A stretch of 64,000 nucleotides of DNA. Source: Adiantum capillus-veneris. Taxonomy: Eukaryota > Streptophyta > Polypodiopsida > Polypodiales > Pteridaceae. The stretch lies in assembly GCA_014529385.2 (NCBI GenBank), contig CM043960.1, forward strand, positions 72,491,910-72,555,909, read 5' to 3'. The notes beneath the pieces were generated by a model. That model did no database searches. It saw only the letters and a list, made by a program, of their open reading frames with translations, and was not told the DNA's origin. Below, piece by piece: positions 47,481 through 58,499 of this stretch; position 1 is the first letter of the stretch; the number at the start of each line of letters is the position of its first letter. The translations under genes and the position numbers were made by a program.

Positions 47481-47939
47481 ACTATCTTCTTGCCCTTAAG
47501 GCTCTCTGAACTAGCAATACATTAATCAATTGTCCCAAAAGTGGGTCTGCTATGGGAGGACTTGTTTGTTGGCCTTGTTGGTTTGCAGGTGGGGTATCTT
47601 TTAGCCTCTCTTTAGGTCCTTGAATTTCAATTTCTACCCCAACAATTTCTACTCCTGCAGCTACCCCCTTACAGGTTCTTCTTGGTCATTACTACAAGAC
47701 TCTTATTACTGCCTTTCCCTTGCAGGGAATTCTCTCCTTATTCTAAACCTTGTGCCATATGAATGTTGTGGTACATTGAACCCTTTCCTTGACTCACTCA
47801 TGCATTGCTTCTTCTCTTCCCTATTAAGTACTGTGTGGGGACCTTGATCATAAAGTTGAAGTTGTACCAAGACACAACCCTAATTTCTAAGTGGCACCTT
47901 TGACTCTCCACTTGAGAAGTTGTAATCCCAAGAATCATC

Positions 47940-48018
<79 letters not shown>

Positions 48019-48238
48019 AGAGAATGTAAAGATAATATTGATGAGACTTGGATCTCTTTAGGCTTGTGAGTGTATAATGCAAGATCACTGAGGAAGAAAA
48101 TGAGAAGAGGGAGGTGCTTGCTTAGTGGTCCAATAGTGAGAAAAATATTACAGACTCCTTTATTCTCTAGTTAAGGAAGAATGAGTTAGTAGATGGGTTA
48201 GTGGTTGTACAGATTTTCACTTGGCCATTACCCTAACA
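47481..48238. other. intergenic, probably includes the LTR of the following copia remnant
   Basis: It contains (GT)n(GA)n at 47940-48018. The sequence ending TACCCTAACA at 48238, directly before a polypurine-like complement ACCCCCACTTA, looks like the inner edge of a copia LTR on the minus strand. The outer edge could not be fixed. Confidence 0.45.
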
Positions 48239-49171
48239 ACCCCCACTTAATGACCAATATGCCCTAAGTGGAGTAAAATAGAACTATGTATAAAACTTGT
48301 ACAACTATGAATCATGAGAGTGGCTTCATCCCACACCCTTCAACTCTATGCAATGGGCAAACCTGCTCCAAAGCTAGGAGGCTCTTTGTAAAACCATACA
48401 TAGGGTTCTCATCTGTGTAGACTTTGACAAGCTCAATTTGCTTAGCTATCAACATATCTCATATGAAGTGATACTTCACCTCTATGTGTTTGTTTTGGAA
48501 TGAAACAAGTGATTCTTTGCCAATTCAATGGCACTCTAACTATTAGATTGCAACGTTGGAATCTGTTGACTCTTTTCCACGTCTCCCACAAAATGTGCAA
48601 GCCATAAAGCTTCCTTTTTTGTTGGCCTTTGATGCTGCAACATACTCAACCTCCATAGTGGAAGAGAATGTGTAAGCTTATAGACATGATCTCCAAGAGA
48701 TAGCTCCTCCATCAAATACAAAAACATAGCTAGATGTGGACCTCCTACTTTCTACATTCCCTATTCGATGACGGATGCATCATGATTTCTAAAGCTTGAT
48801 GTACCTTTCAAGTACATGAGGACATACTTTATTTCTCTCAATGTTTCTTTCTAGGGTTAGCCATGTAATAAATCACTACTCTCACTGCAAATGAAATGTC
48901 TAGCCTTATCCCCACCATCATATACATGAGATTACCCACAGCTGAGAAATATACAATGTTAGCCATCTAAGCCTTCTCAACATGTGATTTAGGAGTATCA
49001 TCCTTGCTAAGTTTTCCATATTCTGACATTGGTGTACTAAATACCCTTCCCCTTGCATATTGAAACAATGCCTTTATGTACATAGGATTCTTGAGACAAC
49101 TCAAGAATGCCCTTTGACCTATCACTTTTTCTACACATACAAACAAAATGACTAGCTTCTCTTAAATCCGT
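48239..49171 (-). pseudogene. old copia remnant: RNase H and end of reverse transcriptase
   Basis: It aligns by eye with the RNase H end of the nested copia (52270-52960): shared strings include GTAGACTTTGACAAGCTC-like, ATATGAAGTGATACxTCACC and CAATGGCACTCTAxCTAT, and the complement of the copia TDSQSA region. Many stops and indels show it is old. It is cut at 49171, where the Tat-like LTR begins, so the Tat element appears to have inserted into or next to it. Confidence 0.75.
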
Positions 49172-50243
49172 TGTCAGGAGTTTTTTGGAGCAAGGTATTG
49201 TGCATATGTACATACACATGCATGGTGCATCAAATAAAGGATTGCCCATTTTCCAGAGCCAGGTGGTTACGTGGGGCCCACATGTGTACAGGTAGGACAA
49301 CATGTACATAGTGCATCGATTTTCACTATCACAAGTACCAGTGTGTTTTTTCTACAATAATGAGGAGTTGGTAGCGCGTAAAACTTCTCGAGGAAGCTAT
49401 CCGCGGGCCGACGACATGAGGTAACCAGGTGAGTCATATGGCATCTAGTGGCGTCAGGACGTCGAATGGGGTCAATACTTGCACGTGGAGAAGTACGGAC
49501 ACAACGTGGATGTTTTCTTGTGATAACTATGCAGAAAGGTCATCATGAGGACCATCTTTTGGTGACACTTCACGTGGTGGCGGGATGCATTATTGGAAAA
49601 AGTTGAGTGCCAGGTGTGTGAATGGATGCAGTAGGGTGATAACTATGCACTGCGAGGTCAGTTTTTGGCATGTTCGGGGTCCGTTTGAGGTCAACTAAAA
49701 GTCCAAGGGTGCCCAAATAATAAAGCTAAGTGTGGGGACTGAAAAACCTGAGAGGGAAGACCAGAAAAAACGTGGAGAGAGGAGGAGGAACAGCCGCAAC
49801 TGTGTTTTTGCTCATTTTGGAGCCTGTTTTGGCCGTAAACTGCTCATCCGATGTCGGATTTGAGCACTTTGACATTGTACACTAGGGTTTTGGGCTGTTC
49901 TGGATGCGATGGTGCTGTCCATTTTGCCAAATTCTTCACTGCTTTTCTGTTGTTTTGGTTGTGTAAGTTTCTCCTATGAACGAAGCTTCTGCTCCAATTT
50001 GTGATTGTATCTGGTATCTTTTACCCATATTGTGTGAGCTATTTGCCCCATTGGTGTTGGCCCAAGCTCAATTGTATCTAAACATCAGAAATTCTCCTCT
50101 TTTGAGCTGAGCTTTTTGGGTGTGTGTGTGTGTCTCTGTGTGTCTCTGTGTGGAGTGGGCAAGTGGATAGTCTCTCTCCTCTCACTCCATCGGTGTGTTC
50201 CTTGTCTCGGCCAGGTGGATTGTGTAATCCGAGTGGTGCCCCA

Positions 50244-50327
<84 letters not shown>

Positions 50328-50594
50328 CTTCCCAAGAGTGTGTGTCGGGTCATTATAGAGGCGTTCTATGTGTTTCCATCCCGCTCACATTCTTTTGGCG
50401 CCCCCACGGAGGATCTTCTTCGAGTACCTTCTGCTTCGAGCTTCAAGCTTCGAGATTCGGTATTACAGGTTGCAGATTACAAGTTACAGGTTACAGGGAC
50501 AGGTTCAAGTATAGGTGATTCACACAGGTACAGGTAGCTGGAGTAGAGTGATACACTGACAGCGGGAGTCACTTGCAATTGCCGTGGGTATGCA
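49172..50594 (+). repeat. 5' LTR of the Tat-like element
   Basis: It starts TGTCAGGAGTTTTTTGG. The first 693 bases match 62555-63246. The end near 50594 (ATGCA) is inferred from the adjacent TGGCGCC primer-site motif, giving about 1.4 kb. It holds a (TG)n tract (50248-50325) and an ACAGGT-rich patch (50464-50535). Confidence 0.65.
50248..50325. repeat. (TG)39 microsatellite inside the Tat-like LTR
   Basis: Seventy-eight bases of TG, in the part of the LTR that is missing from the truncated right copy. Confidence 0.95.
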
Positions 50595-50599
50595 TCCGT

Positions 50600-50617
50600 T
50601 GGCGCCTGTTTGAGCGC
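50600..50617 (+). other. possible primer-binding site of the Tat-like element
   Basis: TGGCGCCTGTTTGAGCGC begins with TGGCGCC, the start of the Asp-tRNA-type primer site used by many plant gypsy elements; the rest matches poorly. It is placed where the 5' LTR should end. Confidence 0.45.
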
Positions 50618-51447
50618 ATTGTCTGCTGGATTGTTTGTTACTTGTGGAAACTGCCATAGTATGCCTTGTGGAGCCATATTTAGTTTTATCTGGTAGTCCC
50701 AGCCATTTCTGAGACTTGGTCTGGAAGATAGTCATTTCTGAGACTTGATTATACGAGATTTGGATAAGCCTTCGTGTGAGGGTCGATAGGTGAGGCTTTA
50801 TTGAGTTGGGGGATTCTCAAATGTAGAGATCCTTTGGGTGATACAGGTAGCTGGAGCACCCTTTTCGTGACCTCCCATAGGCTATGTACTAGTGATTCCT
50901 AATTGATGCTCGGGTTCTATTGTTGGCAGTTTATGCATACATATACAATCTATATTTTGGGTTCTCACTGCTCTACTTCTGGGGAAACTCTGTCAAAATT
51001 TTTCCAAGTTATGATGGCTAGTCTTTTGGTCTATTAATCCATTTATGCTGTTATGCTGCTGAAATTTTGGAAAAATCAGAGGATAAGACAAGTGTGCTTT
51101 CTTGGGAGCTGCATTGTTGACTTTAATGGATGATCAAAATGGCCCTCAATTTACTCCTTTTCATTTAACTCAGAGAATCCATATAAATGTTCATGTGTCC
51201 AGGAAGATTTTTTTCCAGCAGCGCATAGTCTTTATGTTCGGGCCAAGAAGATTACGAGAGATACTGGAATGTCCTTTGCGTGTTGTAATTCCAATGATTA
51301 ACTATGAAAACTCATTTGATGTGCATGTGTTTGTCCTTATCTAAAGTTGAGCTCCATTGAAGTTTCTGGGAATTGAGTCAGTCAAAAGTTTTGGGTTCTT
51401 GCACGTGTGTTCGAAGGGCTTCTCGAAGCATCGTAACTTGGGTAGCC
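50618..51447 (+). other. leader of the Tat-like element
   Basis: No coding signal is seen between the possible primer site and the gag start. Confidence 0.5.
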
Positions 51448-52082
51448 ATGGCTTTCTCTTATCCGGAGTTTCATGGAAGAAGTGATGAAGATGTAGAAGA
51501 ATTTTTGGAAAAGATGGAGGTTGCCTGTATTAGCAACCATATCCATGACCCGGCGCAGATGTTACGTCTTCTCTAAATTCTTTTGAAGAGTGATGCACGA
51601 GTTTGGTCCAAAGCATTTGAAGAGGAGTTGCGTGTGGCTGATCCACCTATAAGATTAAGTTGGGACAATCTAAGGTATGGATTGGAAGTGGAGTTTGTGA
51701 AGCTAGAAGATCCTGACAAAGTGTGGTAAGAAGTACATGCTTTAGTGCAAAAGAAAGGTGAGCTAGTAGATAAGTATATACGAAAGTCTTCATTGGCATG
51801 GGAGCGAATGTGCAAGGCCTTAGCACCACAAGTACCCCCGCCTGACATGATGAAGAAGGACAGGTTCTTGGCTGGTCTTTGGGAGAATATACGTTGGAGA
51901 GTGGAGCTAAATAAGCCTAGGACATATGAAGATGCACTAGAGGTAGCAAGGAACAAAGAGTGAAAGCTGAGGAAAATGAGCCAGCTAGGAGTAGAGTCTT
52001 TGCCCATGAGGTCTGAATTTCAGCCTATGGACTCTGTACAAGGTCGCATGCCAGGGGTTCATCATGAGTCAGTGGTTTGTGT
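51448..52082 (+). pseudogene. Tat-like gag, part upstream of the copia insertion
   Basis: From ATG 51448 (MAFSYPEFHGRSDEDVEEF) the gag core runs in one frame through RVWSKAFEEEL and RKSSLAWERMCKAL to the insertion point. It is interrupted by TAA 51574-51576, TAA 51727-51729 and TGA 51961-51963. Each lies where CAA or CGA would restore sense, so C-to-T changes suffice. The frame is open at the copia junction and continues, in phase, at 57742 on the far side. Confidence 0.82.
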
Positions 52083-52269
52083 TGTTGGGATCGGAGAGCA
52101 CACACACAAAGAGCCAGCACGAAGAAGGAGATAGACGCAGTGTGTGGCGGGGCGGTACTCACACTACAATGTGTAGTTGTGAGTATAGTTATTATGAATG
52201 AGTAAATGAATGGCTGTACATGGGCAGCTGAACAACGGGCAGCCGGGCACACGGGCCTTTAACCCAACA
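52083..52269 (-). repeat. 3' LTR of the nested copia
   Basis: 187 bp, including the 38 bases (52121-52158) missing from its partner. Confidence 0.93.
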
Positions 52270-52285
52270 ATCTCCCACTTAAAGG
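52270..52285 (-). other. polypurine tract of the nested copia
   Basis: It reads CCTTTAAGTGGGAGAT on the minus strand, next to the 3' LTR; AAGTGGGAGAT is a common copia plus-strand primer. Confidence 0.75.
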
Positions 52286-52324
52286 CAGTGTGCCTTTAAA
52301 GTGGCCAAAGGACAGCAAAAGAAG

Positions 52325-52528
52325 TCAAGCCATACCCATCAGCGATCTACAGTGTGCAAACCGCTGTGAGGGTAACGACTTCGTGAGTAGATCAGCAGGG
52401 TTATCGTCAGTGTGTACCTTGACAAGCTCTATGCGCTCCTCTAGCACCTCTCGTATGAAGTGATACCTCACCTCAATGTGCTTTGTCTTCGCATGGAAGA
52501 CAGGATTCCGTGCCAACGCTATGGCACT
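52325..52528 (-). pseudogene. nested copia: end of RNase H
   Basis: A 64-codon stretch, ALARNPVFHAKTKHIEVRYH ... DNPADLLTKSLPSQRF, the conserved C-terminus of copia polyproteins. It is separated from the upstream part only by the in-frame TAG at 52531-52529, which lies where CAG (Gln of DSQSA) is expected. Confidence 0.9.
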
Positions 52529-54286
52529 CTAGCTATCACAATGTAGAATCGGAGCATCACCAGCCATACCAAGATCTTCCACTAGTCGTGAGAGCCATAC
52601 GGCCTCCTTGGCAGCCTCAGTGGCAGCCATATATTCAGCCTCTGTAGTGCTCAAAGCAATGCATGGCTGTAAACGTGATGCCCACGAAACCGGTCCACCT
52701 GCAACTGTGAACACATAGCCGCTAGTAGACTTTCTCGAGTCCACTGACCCTGCATAGTCTGAATCTGTATATCCGCAAACAGACATATCCTTCTCACCAT
52801 AACATAGGGACAAATCTGAAGTCCCTCTCAAGTATCTGAGAATACCTCTCACTGCATCCCAATGACGCTTGCCCGGGTTAGACATGTACCTGCTAACCAC
52901 ACCAACTGCATGAGAAAGATCTGGACGCGTAGCCACCATGGCATACATCAAGGAACCAACAGCTGACGCATAGGGAATCTGAGACATCTCTGTAATCTCC
53001 AAATCTGTCTGAGGGCAGTCATCATGGCTGAGTTTTACATATGGAGGCAACGGGGTACTAATGACCTTCCCCCCTTCCATATGAAAACGCTCAAGCACCT
53101 TGTCAATGTACTCTTTCTGACTAAGAAAGAGCATCTTGCGAGAACGATCACGAGTGATCCGCATACCCAAAATATGACTGGCATCCCCAAGATCCTTCAT
53201 GGAAAAGGTCTCATGTAGCCTATGTTGCAAGGCATCCACATCAGAAATACACTTCCCTGCGATCAGCATGTCATCCACATACAAAACCAAAACAATAAGA
53301 CTACCATCTGCAGCCTTGCGAGTATAGAGGCATGGGTCCTCATAACTGCGTACATAACCCAATGAACTCATGAATGCATCAAACTTACGATACCATTCAC
53401 GAGATGATTGCTTCAGCCCATACAAGGTCTTAAGAAGCCGGCATACCATCTTCTTTGAACCATGAATAACAAACCCACTTGGTTGCTCCATGTACAAATC
53501 CTCGTGCAAGTCCGGATGTAAGAAAGCTGTCTTTACATCCATTTGCTTCAATTCCATGTCTTCTGTAGCTACCAAAGCAAACAACATACGCAAAGTAGAC
53601 ATCTTCACCACTGGGGAGAAGATCTCGTCAAAATCAATGCCCTTCTGTTGCTTGAATCCTTTAGCCACAAGCCTTGCTTTGTACCTAGGCTTTGCATCCA
53701 TTGAACACAGTTTTATCTTGTAAACCCACTTGCATGGTAGTGCCTTCTTACCCTTTGGCAAAGGAGTAAGCTCCCACGTTTCATTTTGGATCAACGAATC
53801 CATCTGTGACTGCATAGCCTGCTCCCACTTGAGCTTGTGAACACTAGACATGGCCTCATCATAACATGATGGCTCCCCGCAATCAGTCAACAATACATAA
53901 TCCATAGAAGGCACAAAATGCTGAGGCTGTCTTGCACGCCGCTCTGAATGCCTCAAAGACTGTGCAGGAGGTGCATCTGGATGTCCCACATCTACATGAT
54001 CTCCCAACAAGGGCTGATCTGGCTGTCCCACATCTACATGATCTCCCAACAAGGGCTGATCTCCCACTTGAGGGTCAATGGGCTGCCCACGAGCAGCCAT
54101 GGGACCATCATACCGATGTCCATCCTCCTCAAATATCACACGCCAAACCTCAACCGTTCGCGGTGATGCTCTATACATAGAGTCCTCATGAAAAACAACA
54201 TCATGGCTGCGCACAATCTTCCTGTCAATAGGATCCCACAATCGATAACCCATCTCACCAGAGCTACCAAACCCAAGAAGATACAT
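52529..54286 (-). pseudogene. nested copia: reverse transcriptase and RNase H
   Basis: An open frame of 585 residues: FGSSGEMGYRLWDP (end of the integrase C-terminal domain); a linker with two 13-residue repeats (QPLLGDHVDVGxP); reverse transcriptase with KQKGIDFDEIFSPV-type fingers, KQMDVKTAFLHPDL, YGLKQSSREWYRKF and catalytic YVDD at 53270-53281; and RNase H with YTDSDYAGS, STTEAEYMA and LHCDS, ending at TAG. Key residues are present. It is one base out of phase with the gag-integrase part. Confidence 0.92.
53984..54061. repeat. 39-bp tandem duplication in the nested copia linker
   Basis: CCCACATCTACATGATCTCC followed by CAACAAGGGCTGATC is present twice in a row, keeping the reading frame and adding 13 residues. 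Confidence 0.9.
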
Positions 54287-54287
54287 C

Positions 54288-56298
54288 TCTTGCTCTTTGG
54301 ATCCAATTTGCTGCGTTTTGCCTTAGGTACATGTACATAAGCTTCACAGCCAAAAACACGAAGGTGACCATACGAAGGTGGCAAACCTGTCCATACCTCT
54401 TCAGGCACTTTGAAGCCCAAAGGAACACTAGGTGAACGATTTATCAAATGCACAGAAGTGGCAACAGCTTCAGCCCAAAATCCATTTGACAAACCAGCCA
54501 TAGAAAGCATACTACGGACTTTTTCCTGTATAGTCCTGTTCATGCGCTCTGCCACACCATTTTGAGGAGGTGTATAGGGAGCACTAAGCTCGCGCCGTAT
54601 ACCCTTCTCAACACATAATGTTGTGAAAGCATGAGACATAAATTCACCCCCATTGTCCGTACGTAAGCACTTCAACTTACAACCTGATTGGTTCTCAACA
54701 AGAGCCAACCATTGCTTAAATATATCAAACACCATATCCTTCTTACGAATAGGGTATGCCCATACCTTCCTGCTAGCATCATCAATGAACGTAACAAAGT
54801 ACATAGCACCTCCAAGAGAAGCATTGGGCATCGGCCCACATACATCACTATGCACCAAAGCTAGCTTTTCCAAAGATTTGTGTGGAACACTTTTCTTATG
54901 AGAAGACCGAGCATGTCGACCATAAAGGCAATGCTCACAAAACTCAAAACCACCAAAATCTGAAACGGGAATGTAATCCGCACGTGCCAACAACTTCAAA
55001 CCTTTTAGTGACATATGCCCCAAACGCTGATGCCATAAAGAAGTAGGAGGTTGCTCAGTGATCCCCACAATGTGATCAGCCACACTAGCTACACAAAGGG
55101 AATACAACGTATTCCTCTGAGCACCTTTAACCAAAACAAGGTTGCCCATAGTGATCTTCCAACCTCCATCACCAAAAGATACATTGAAACCAAGTGAATC
55201 CAACTGACCCACACTAATCAAGCTTTTTGCAAGAGTCGGCACATGACGCACACGCTGCAAGACAAACGTAGTAGAGTTTGGCATAGCCAAATGAATATCC
55301 CCAATGCCATGAATCTGCATAGAACGCCCATCGGCAATCCTGACAGTACCTGTGCTCAAAGCATCATAGTCATGAAACCACGACCTATGAGGCGTAACGT
55401 GAAAAGAAGCACCACTGTCAATGACCCAATCCATAGGCATACTACGCTCATGAGTGAGAAGAAAAGCGTCATCAAAATAGGATGCAAGCAACACATCACC
55501 AAGCTCTTCACTAGTAGCACTAATCGGAGCACATACATGGTCATCTTGAGAGCTACACTCTTCCTGTGTTGCATTTAACTCCTCAATCTTGACATTTTTA
55601 GGCTTGTCCTTAGCATCATGGTCTTTCTTCTTACCATCTCCATTTTCCCTTTTCCACTTGTAGCAATCCTTTTTGAAATGGCCTTTTCTACCACAATGGA
55701 AACATTCCACATCCTTTTTACTTGTGCCTGCACGGGACCTGCTTCTAGGTTTACCCCTGTTGGACTTATACTTGTCCATAGTCCTGCCTCTGACAACCAT
55801 TGCACTAGAAGACTTATTACCTGCATTATTCTTTCGATTAATCTCTTCCGTGAGAAGACTAGACTCCACATTAGTACTTGTCAACTCATTCGCAGGAACC
55901 GAGTTACTTATGGCTGTCCTAAATGTGTCCCATGACTCAGGCAACGTGACAAGTAAAAACATAGCTTTTACATTTTCCTCAAACGTAATTTCCTGCGTAG
56001 CAAGTTGGCTGAAAATTGTATTGAACTCATTCAAATGCGCATTCATGGAAGCACCTTCCTCCATTCGCAAATCAATAAGCTTTTTAATCCAATACACCAT
56101 AGAAGCAGCCGAATGCTTATCATACATATCGCAAATCCGCTGCCATAGCTCATAAGCTCCACCATGTGCATCTTTCACATTGTAATAAACAGACTTTGAA
56201 AGGGAAAGCCTAATGGTAGACCTGCACATCTCATCCAACTCCTCCCAATCATCCCTCTCCATGTTCTCTGGCTTAACTCCCTGCAACTTTAGAGGTCA
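54288..56298 (-). pseudogene. nested copia: gag, protease and integrase
   Basis: In order: gag (RSTIRLSLSKSVYYNVKDA, LWQRICDMYDKHSAA); zinc knuckle CFHCGRKGHFKKDC; protease WVIDSGASFHVTPH; GAG-pre-integrase SLWHQRLGHMSLKGL; integrase with HSDVCGPM, RTDNGGEFMS and PQNGVAERMN (complete DDE); and the C-terminal CIFLG box. At about 54288 a one-base loss in a T run shifts the frame, and the ORF then reads nonsense to 54136. At the upstream end a TGA (56298-56296) separates it from the first 35 residues. Confidence 0.92.
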
Positions 56299-56406
56299 AA
56301 TCTGTTTCTTCTGCACCAAGACATCCCAAATCTGATCTTTCCAATATGAGAAGTTAGCACCATCCAACTTCTCAATATTGAAAACTGTGTCCTCTTTAGT
56401 GCCCAT
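56299..56406 (-). pseudogene. nested copia: N-terminus of gag
   Basis: It starts MGTKEDTVFNIEKLDGANFS at about 56406 and runs to QKKQI, then TGA. FxxWKDQIxxxL is the typical copia gag opening (Retrotran_gag_2/UBN2 type). The TGA lies where CGA would give Arg, so one C-to-T change explains it. Confidence 0.85.
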
Positions 56407-57572
56407 TACAACAAGAATGCAACAATGAGAAACCTGTAACCAACCAACAAACTGCCACAACAAAGTAGTGTTGCAAATCTGACAACACCTGCTGTTCAAT
56501 CAAAGAGCAAACGCATAGAGTATAAATCAGCCCATAATATGGTCAAAAAACGTACGTAGAAATCCACAAACAAATGCATAAACCCGTGACACCTGTAACT
56601 CAACCGGCCTAGGCAAACTGTGCCACAAAATGCATCAACAATGAGCTGTCATAGAGGCATAAACATACTCCATGTCTGAATAACCACAATAGAGACATAA
56701 GCTGACCAAGCTTACACAAATCCGTGAGCATAAATGGATCCAAGTGAGCATATAACCAATGCACAAGCTCAGCGAAGTCCAATCTCTACTGTCAACCAAG
56801 TACCTGTCCGTACTCAAACCGCAACACTGCAAGCAAGAGCAAACCCGCTCTATGTATAAGTGAACCAAATCTCCACAATATCATGCATAAAGAGTGTCTG
56901 TCAAACTGCCATATCCACATCCATCAACATACATAGATGATGTAAACCTGTAGCTTAAGAACACGCATAAACAGACTGCCCAGAAGAGTAGAAGCTCCCA
57001 CTCAAACCACAACCATATGCATGGTTGTCCTACAGTCAAAATACATGTTTTGTAACCACAGAAGAAACCTGTATCCAAAGCTCCCTGTAACCTGTAACCT
57101 GTACCCGTACCTGTACCTGTACCTGCACCTGTACCTGTGCCTGTAGTCGAAGAAGACAATGTCGCCAAACTCCCACTCTATCTGTGTGTATGAGGCCACT
57201 CCAAGAAGAGGCTACACACTCTCAAATGAGCTGTGGGATCACGTAAGTGGAAGACACTACAACAATGGCACCTGTAATGGCTATGGAAGCTCTGGCAGCA
57301 GAAAACTACCAAAGAGAGATGAAAAACGTAGCTCCTAGTCTGTAGCTCGGATAGGATTTCTAATGGCACGAATGGCTCCGAAAGGGGGGTTAAACCTCAG
57401 GACACCTGCTGAAAATACTCGCGGAGTGCTGAACCTTCCAATGCCAAGCTCAGAAAAACCTTCTGCTCTTTAGAAATGCGCGCGTGGGCGAAACCGAAAA
57501 ACGGCAATGAAACAGCAGCAAGTTTCAACACACTCAACAATGATGATGAAGCTCTCAATGCTCTCACTACCA
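56407..57572 (-). other. leader of the nested copia
   Basis: No coding signal is seen. It includes an ACAGGT/ACAGGTTA minisatellite (57073-57143) written on the plus strand as CCTGTAACCTGTACCTGT-type repeats. Confidence 0.6.
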
Positions 57573-57586
57573 AGCTCTGATACCAC
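57573..57586 (-). other. primer-binding site of the nested copia
   Basis: AGCTCTGATACCAC reads GTGGTATCAGAGCT on the minus strand, containing TGGTATCAGAGC, the initiator methionine tRNA site. Confidence 0.9.
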
Positions 57587-57587
57587 T

Positions 57588-57736
57588 TGTTGGGATCGGA
57601 GAGCACACACACAGAGAGCCAGCACTCACACTACAATGTGTAGTTGTGAGTATAGTTATTATGAATGAGTAAATGAATGGTTGTACATGGGCGGCTGAAC
57701 AACGGGCAGCCGGGCACACGGGCCTTTAACCCAACA
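57588..57736 (-). repeat. 5' LTR of the nested copia, with internal deletion
   Basis: 149 bp. It lacks 38 bases present in the partner LTR; AC is repeated at both edges of the missing segment. Confidence 0.93.
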
Positions 57737-57741
57737 TGTGT

Positions 57742-58121
57742 TACTCCTCAAGTTATGCCAGTAGTGGTCACTACAGCAGTGCAAGATGATGGGCTAAGGC
57801 AAGACATGAGGCAAGTCGTAGATTTAATGAAGAATCTCAGCCTAAACATGCTAGGTCAGGTGGAAAATAATCGAGTTCGAGGGAGGTGAAGAAAGACCTA
57901 GGAATGGTGTTGGACAAAGCACTGGTAGGTTTTGGAGGCATACGCCCACATGTTATAATTGCGGAGAGTTGGGTCACATCGGCCCGCAATGTGATAAGCC
58001 ACCAAGGATGGGTGGAGACATGTATCCATTGCCAAGACAGGTGCTAACTAGGTCAAATGATTATGGCATTGAAATTAAGGGAGAAGAAGGAACCAGTGGA
58101 TTAACACAGGAGGAAAAGTGA
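57742..58121 (+). pseudogene. Tat-like gag, part downstream of the copia, with zinc knuckle
   Basis: It continues the gag frame from 52082: TPQVMPVVVTTAVQDDGLRQ, VENNRVRGR, then a TGA at 57887-57889 with a frameshift. In the shifted frame is a CCHC knuckle, CYNCGELGHIGPQC (57951-57992), and the segment ends at TGA about 58121. The CCHC motif binds element RNA. Confidence 0.85.
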
Positions 58122-58130
58122 AAGACAAAA

Positions 58131-58439
58131 GTGATAAGTGTAGTCATCTTGGAAAAGGCATCAAAGCTAGAGGATACATTAGTGATGCCTATTGGGAAGA
58201 GGACCACAGAGGACAAGGAAGGAAGAAGTACCCAAGGTCTTAGTAAGAAGAAGGGAAAGAGCCATGAAGGCGAAGATGTCAAGGCCAAGAGGAAAAGAAG
58301 GGCTCGTCGCAAGTTTCATGTTTCAAATTTTCCACTAGGGGATGGGCAATTAAGCTATGACTTGAAGGAGGATCTGACAAGCAGGAAGGCAGATGTTACT
58401 TTTGGGCAGCTTATAGAGATGGTACCTAAGCTAAAGTGA
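58131..58439 (+). pseudogene. Tat-like polyprotein: linker before protease
   Basis: A 102-residue basic stretch (KKKGKSHEGEDVKAKRKRRA) followed by LSYDLKEDLTSRKADVTFGQ, the short conserved box that precedes the protease in Tat polyproteins. It ends at TGA 58439. Confidence 0.6.
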
Positions 58440-58499
58440 CAGTGGAAGAGGATGGTTAATCCAATGGAGAAAGAGCCATAGAGAGGTTCACTAAAGGTA

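Larger units (their letters stand above)
52083..57736 (-). mobile_element. complete Ty1/copia retrotransposon nested in the Tat-like gag
   Basis: LTRs at 52083-52269 (187 bp) and 57588-57736 (149 bp) both begin TGTTGGGATCGG and end AACCCAACA on the plus strand. A perfect 5-bp target duplication, TGTGT, flanks it (52078-52082 and 57737-57741). The 149-bp LTR lacks 38 internal bases and differs otherwise at three positions, all transitions (2%). The primer site at 57573-57586 beside the right LTR fixes the minus orientation. Coding is broken by two stops and one frameshift. Confidence 0.96.
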
